The notes beneath the pieces are model-generated. The model was not told the DNA's origin. It did no database searches and saw only the letters and a program-made list of their open reading frames with translations. The position numbers and the translations under genes were made by a program. A DNA stretch of 64,000 bases, from positions 9,080,071 through 9,144,070 of the forward strand of contig JAGTTD010000024.1 in the NCBI GenBank assembly GCA_018398585.1, written 5' to 3'. This document shows, piece by piece, positions 60,881 through 64,000 of the stretch (position 1 is its first letter; every line of letters begins with the position of its first letter). Source of the DNA: Simmondsia chinensis (Eukaryota; Streptophyta; Magnoliopsida; Caryophyllales; Simmondsiaceae).

Positions 60881-61149
60881 TTCCAAGCCCAAGTAGGGGA
60901 AAAAATCTTCATGTTGAAGTTACTTTGTTCTCACTAATTCAATCCAAAGATTATTTGAGTTACATATTTCCTTCCACCCAAACTTGCACAATAAAGCCTT
61001 GTTTATCGCAAACATACGTTTTAACCCAAGGTCGCCCCTTTAGGCAGGCAAATTTCAACCCAAGAAATCACGGTCATGCCGCTATCAAGAGTTCCATGCT
61101 TCCGTAAGAAGTCCCTACTTATTTTATCCATGAATATATTAACATAGTT

Positions 61150-62399
61150 CAAAATTTTAAAGCATTGCATTGTATGAGTCAGGATTGACTCTAAATTGGA
61201 TTGAATACCTACTTTAGACAGAATATTAGCTTTCCAATATCTGTGTAAGATTTTTCAACACCCCTAAACACCTCCTTACTTAATCTACCATCGATCATAG
61301 GACAACCAAGATATCTATCACATCTAGTGGCACGTTTTTAGAAAAGACAATAGAGGACTTATGATAGTTCACAAGTTGGCCTGACTGGAAATAGTAATGC
61401 TCCAACAACTTAAGGTTATAACAGGCTTCTATAGATGCTTGACAAAACAATAAGGCTATCGTCTACAAAAAAGAGGCCTGGAATGACTGGAGCAATGCGA
61501 GAGATACGAACTCCGAAATGTTTATTCGCCTCGCTAATACCTTGATACAAAGAATAAATAGGTACAGACATAGGGGTACAGACATAGGGGATCCCCTTGC
61601 CGCAAACTTCTAGAGGGCTTGAACCATTGAGTAGGTTGATCATTGATCAACAGCGAGTAAGAGATAGAGGAGATGCAACTCATAATCGAATTGACCCATA
61701 TCAAAAAAAAAAAAAAAAAGAGCCTAGCCGTAGAAGAACCCCTCTAAGAAAATCCCACTCCATTCTGTCATATGCTTTTTCCATATTTCACTTTAGAGCC
61801 ACCTATCCTTTCTTACCTTGCTTTTGCCAAAATGCTGTCGTAATTTCTTGAGCAATAGCAATAAGGATATTGTCATGAAACGATCTACCCAGCACTAAAG
61901 CTCCATAGGTAGGTTGAACCAGATCAGATAACAAAGAGCTGATTAGCTAAAATCTCGGCTATAATCCTATAAATAACATTACAAAGACTAATTGGTTTGA
62001 AGTGATTAAGGGACTCGGGTTTTTCTACCTTAGGTATAAGCGAGGTAAAGGTATAATTAACCTTCTTTAAGAGATGACCACCATGTAAGAAAGCATTACC
62101 ACTTCAGTAAGGTTATCGCAAACAAGATCCCGTAAATGTTGAAAGAATCCTTTCGTAAACCTATTAGGCCCTAGAGCTTTATACAGATTCATTTGGAAAA
62201 GATCTAGTCGTATTTATATCTTGTGACTTCCATAGTTAGAGACTCGTTTATTTCTCTAGACACAAATGGATGAATGTTGACTAGGTCAATCATTCTATCT
62301 ACACTAGAAGAACAATACCTTCCATTAAATTCCTCCTCAATCAACGAGGAAATACCTTCTATTAACTTCCTTAGTAAGAGCTTAATTTGTTCATTCATC
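61150..62399 (-). pseudogene. LINE reverse transcriptase remnant
   Basis: The frame at 62398-62204 (LVNIHPFVSREINESLTMEVTRYK) is the pre-RT segment with VS-EMN--L. RT text follows around 61980-62160 (AFLHGGHLLKEG-YTF--LIPKVEKPESLNHFKPISLCNVIYRI in broken form), including P-S---F-PISLCNV. The catalytic box at 61458-61469 reads FVDD in PGLFFVDDSLIV, with both aspartates kept. After further breaks the tail reads KISRDFLRKHG and ISWVEICLPKGATLG near 61040-61130. Confidence 0.82.
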
Positions 62400-63060
62400 C
62401 TATGCTTAATACTAATATGAGGTTCAAAATTATGTATTATCTTTTTAAGCGCCCTCTTAACAGCTCGAGGATAAAATTGAATCTAGGATTTATAGACTAA
62501 ATATCTATCGAGACATCCTATACACAAAAATGTAATAGATCCACCTTCCAAGTAAATAGGCTACGGTCACGAGGATCCAAAAATATCCATATCATAAAAC
62601 AAGGAACTAAGCCTCACAAAATGGGATGCGCAAGTGAGTACTTTATCTTCCGGATTTGACAACTCATTCATATCACCTATTAAGTAATACAAGGACAACC
62701 CATGATCAATAATCTCCCTAACAAATGTCCAAAATAAATCCTTCTCCTCCTCATTTGCGGGAGCATATAAATACATCAACTTAGATTCTACCTGATTAAC
62801 TAAATCAAGGACTCAACATAGAAAAACCCTGTCCGACTTGAATAAAACTTCGATATTACAACCATCATTATCCCGAGATAACCAAATACCCCCCACATGA
62901 TTTAAAGAGGGAGAAAATTCAAGCTTTTGGAATTCAAACTTAAAATTGATAATGTGACTAATTTAAGCAGTTTAACCTCTTCGTTAATACCAACTCTTTC
63001 CGCACCTCTCACATTCCAACATAGATCCTCACTAGACTTTTAGTAAACAAGAACCTCAAA
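62400..63060 (-). pseudogene. LINE APE-type endonuclease remnant
   Basis: Reading EDLCWNVRGAERVGINEEVKLL (about 63005-63040) is the N-terminal WN-RG motif. VGGIWLSRDND follows near 62870-62900. The frame at 62779-62567, MMYLYAPANEEEKDLFWTFVREI, has LIGDMNELSNPEDK, the GDFNE catalytic motif with M for F (Asp, Asn and Glu kept). The enzyme nicks target DNA for target-primed reverse transcription. Stops break the order. Confidence 0.82.
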
Positions 63061-63904
63061 CCCACCCATAAAGCCCCCAATAATCAAAACCAATATACTA
63101 GAAACTAGCACATGAGATTCCAAGTTTTAAGTCAAAGTAATTAATAGCAAGAAAGAATCCCTCAATGTGCCCAAATAGAGCATACCAGCACTACACATAC
63201 TTAGGATCAATGTGACCATGCACATCATAGCACATATAAGACAAAAAGCTGACCAAATAGCGAATGGATATTACAATAAGACAAAAAGCGAAAAATCCAA
63301 AACAATCACTACAACCCACATTAACCCAGCATCCCTCCTCATAAGATATATAAATAAAATATAAATGCTATAAAACTACTTCAAATTACAAATGCCATGA
63401 AATAGTACAAAAGCAACGTTGGCCATTGCTCAAAATCGTTCGACTGTCAATTTGAGATTGTATGCAACCACACCAAAGAAAAATTAATAAAAAGAAGAAA
63501 AAACGAGGGTATTAACCAAGTCCGTAGCTGACAGCACAATTTTGTGCCTATTTAAAGCACTTGTATAGCAATCCACTAACAGCACTACAACAGAAACCAC
63601 AGAAGTAAGAAGACCGCTACTAAGCTCATAATTACCCACTTAAGCCCGAAATGCAGAAGTGGAATATAAATTAATTAAAGTCCACACATCCAACCAACAC
63701 CATATTTGGGCATTGCAAATTCTGCACAAACTTGTGCACATAACAGGTACCGGCTGATCAAACAGATACAAGGTAGTTCATTAATAAAGATAACACAAAT
63801 GCCCCACAGGTTTAAGTCTCCTCATCCCATTTCCACTTACCTACTAGAAAAACAAAAGCGATACAAGAGAGAGATTCAGCTAGAGATAGAAAGCTTACTG
63901 TAGA
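63061..63904. other. Unassigned AT-rich region
   Basis: No recognised coding or repeat. It could be LINE 5' sequence or the 3' UTR and flank of whatever ends at 63905. Confidence 0.4.
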
Positions 63905-64000
63905 TTAACGGGCTGGCCTCGATCTTCTATTAATCTTCTCCACACCACCTTCGCACAGTGCATCAAAGTCAAGGCAGCCATCAAGTAAAGCAATGGAATT
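63905..64000 (-). CDS. Possible C-terminal codons of a gene beyond the right edge
   Basis: The minus strand is open from the window edge: NSIALLDGCLDFDALCEGGV then EKINRRSRPAR and a TAA at 63905-63907. Only 31 codons are visible. The acidic-hydrophobic to basic change resembles a real protein end, and the neighbouring sequence is not a known transposon. I do not recognise it. It could equally be a chance frame. Confidence 0.22.
   Translation of the reverse strand, partial: NSIALLDGCLDFDALCEGGVEKINRRSRPAR

Larger units (their letters stand above)
60880..63060 (-). mobile_element. Plant LINE, minus strand, degenerate
   Basis: From right to left: APE endonuclease (about 63060-62400), RT (62399-61150) and the downstream SW-E-C-PK segment (about 61080-61030). 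A 15-A/T homopolymer at about 61702-61718 and several indels break the frame. No poly(A) end or target duplication was located. Confidence 0.8.

Noticed and set aside
1..64000. tRNA, rRNA or other structured RNA genes
   Set aside because: The only tRNA-like text is primer sites and one SINE-like box pair; no cloverleaf or rRNA segment was seen.
1..64000. Integrated plant pararetrovirus or other virus
   Set aside because: All RT-bearing segments have LTR-retrotransposon or LINE order, with integrase or endonuclease; no movement-protein or coat-protein motifs were noticed.

Overview
This window looks like a stretch of a eudicot nuclear genome made almost entirely of transposable elements and their tandem-repeat by-products. 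The signs are plant Ty3/Ty1 LTR retrotransposons with initiator-tRNA-Met primer sites, Tat/Ogre-type pol with a second RNase H, RNase-H-bearing plant LINEs, a hAT transposase, a TS-like SINE ending in TTG repeats, MITEs and AT-rich spacers. I cannot name the species. No intact host gene is visible. Two weak candidates for host sequence are an exon-like frame at 6344-6631 and a short frame running off the right edge. Every recognisable protein-coding segment is broken by stops, frameshifts, deletions or lost catalytic residues.

Layout, left to right. 1-4799: a chromovirus-like Ty3 element on the minus strand, cut by the left edge, carrying a small SINE in its protease and an RT deletion. It lies in a Tat/Ogre-like copy that resumes at 4800-6060. 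6061-7840: unassigned. 7840-11778: array A of a 39-bp satellite. 11785-13180 and 20999-21936: two halves of a probable Tat LTR, split by a complete Ty1/copia element (13181-20993, LTRs of about 1.93 kb, target duplication AACAT). 21969-25963: Tat/Ogre pol (integrase, two RNases H, RT), joined directly to array B of the same satellite (25964-28205). Array B meets a plus-strand copia LTR (28206-34490) that is split by a 4.86-kb non-autonomous LTR element (28772-33627). 35396-36255: a Ty3 pol remnant.

36656-49584: one minus-strand Ty3 element expanded to about 12.9 kb by insertions: a LINE (37020-39228), a MITE (40606-41119), a LINE-like retroposon (41196-42290), a copia element (43707-46953) and a solo-LTR-like block near 48450-48950. 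49804-51974: a truncated hAT transposon. 51975-52930: the 5' end of another Ty3 element. 52931-54790: AT-rich sequence with a MITE-like inverted repeat and a LINE snippet. 54798-56394: array C, the same 39-bp satellite family inverted and diverged. 56397-57843: a truncated copia LTR. 57844-60365: another Tat-like leader/LTR copy. About 60880-63060: a minus-strand LINE. The rest is unassigned.

The most unusual signal is the 39-bp (13-codon) satellite. It occurs as three arrays in two orientations; arrays A and B abut Tat/Ogre-like pieces, and arrays B and C end at LTRs of one copia family. Because 39 is a multiple of three and the consensus has few stops, the arrays produce long repetitive open frames that are probably not genes. 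All identities come from reading motifs and repeats by eye; no database search was run.
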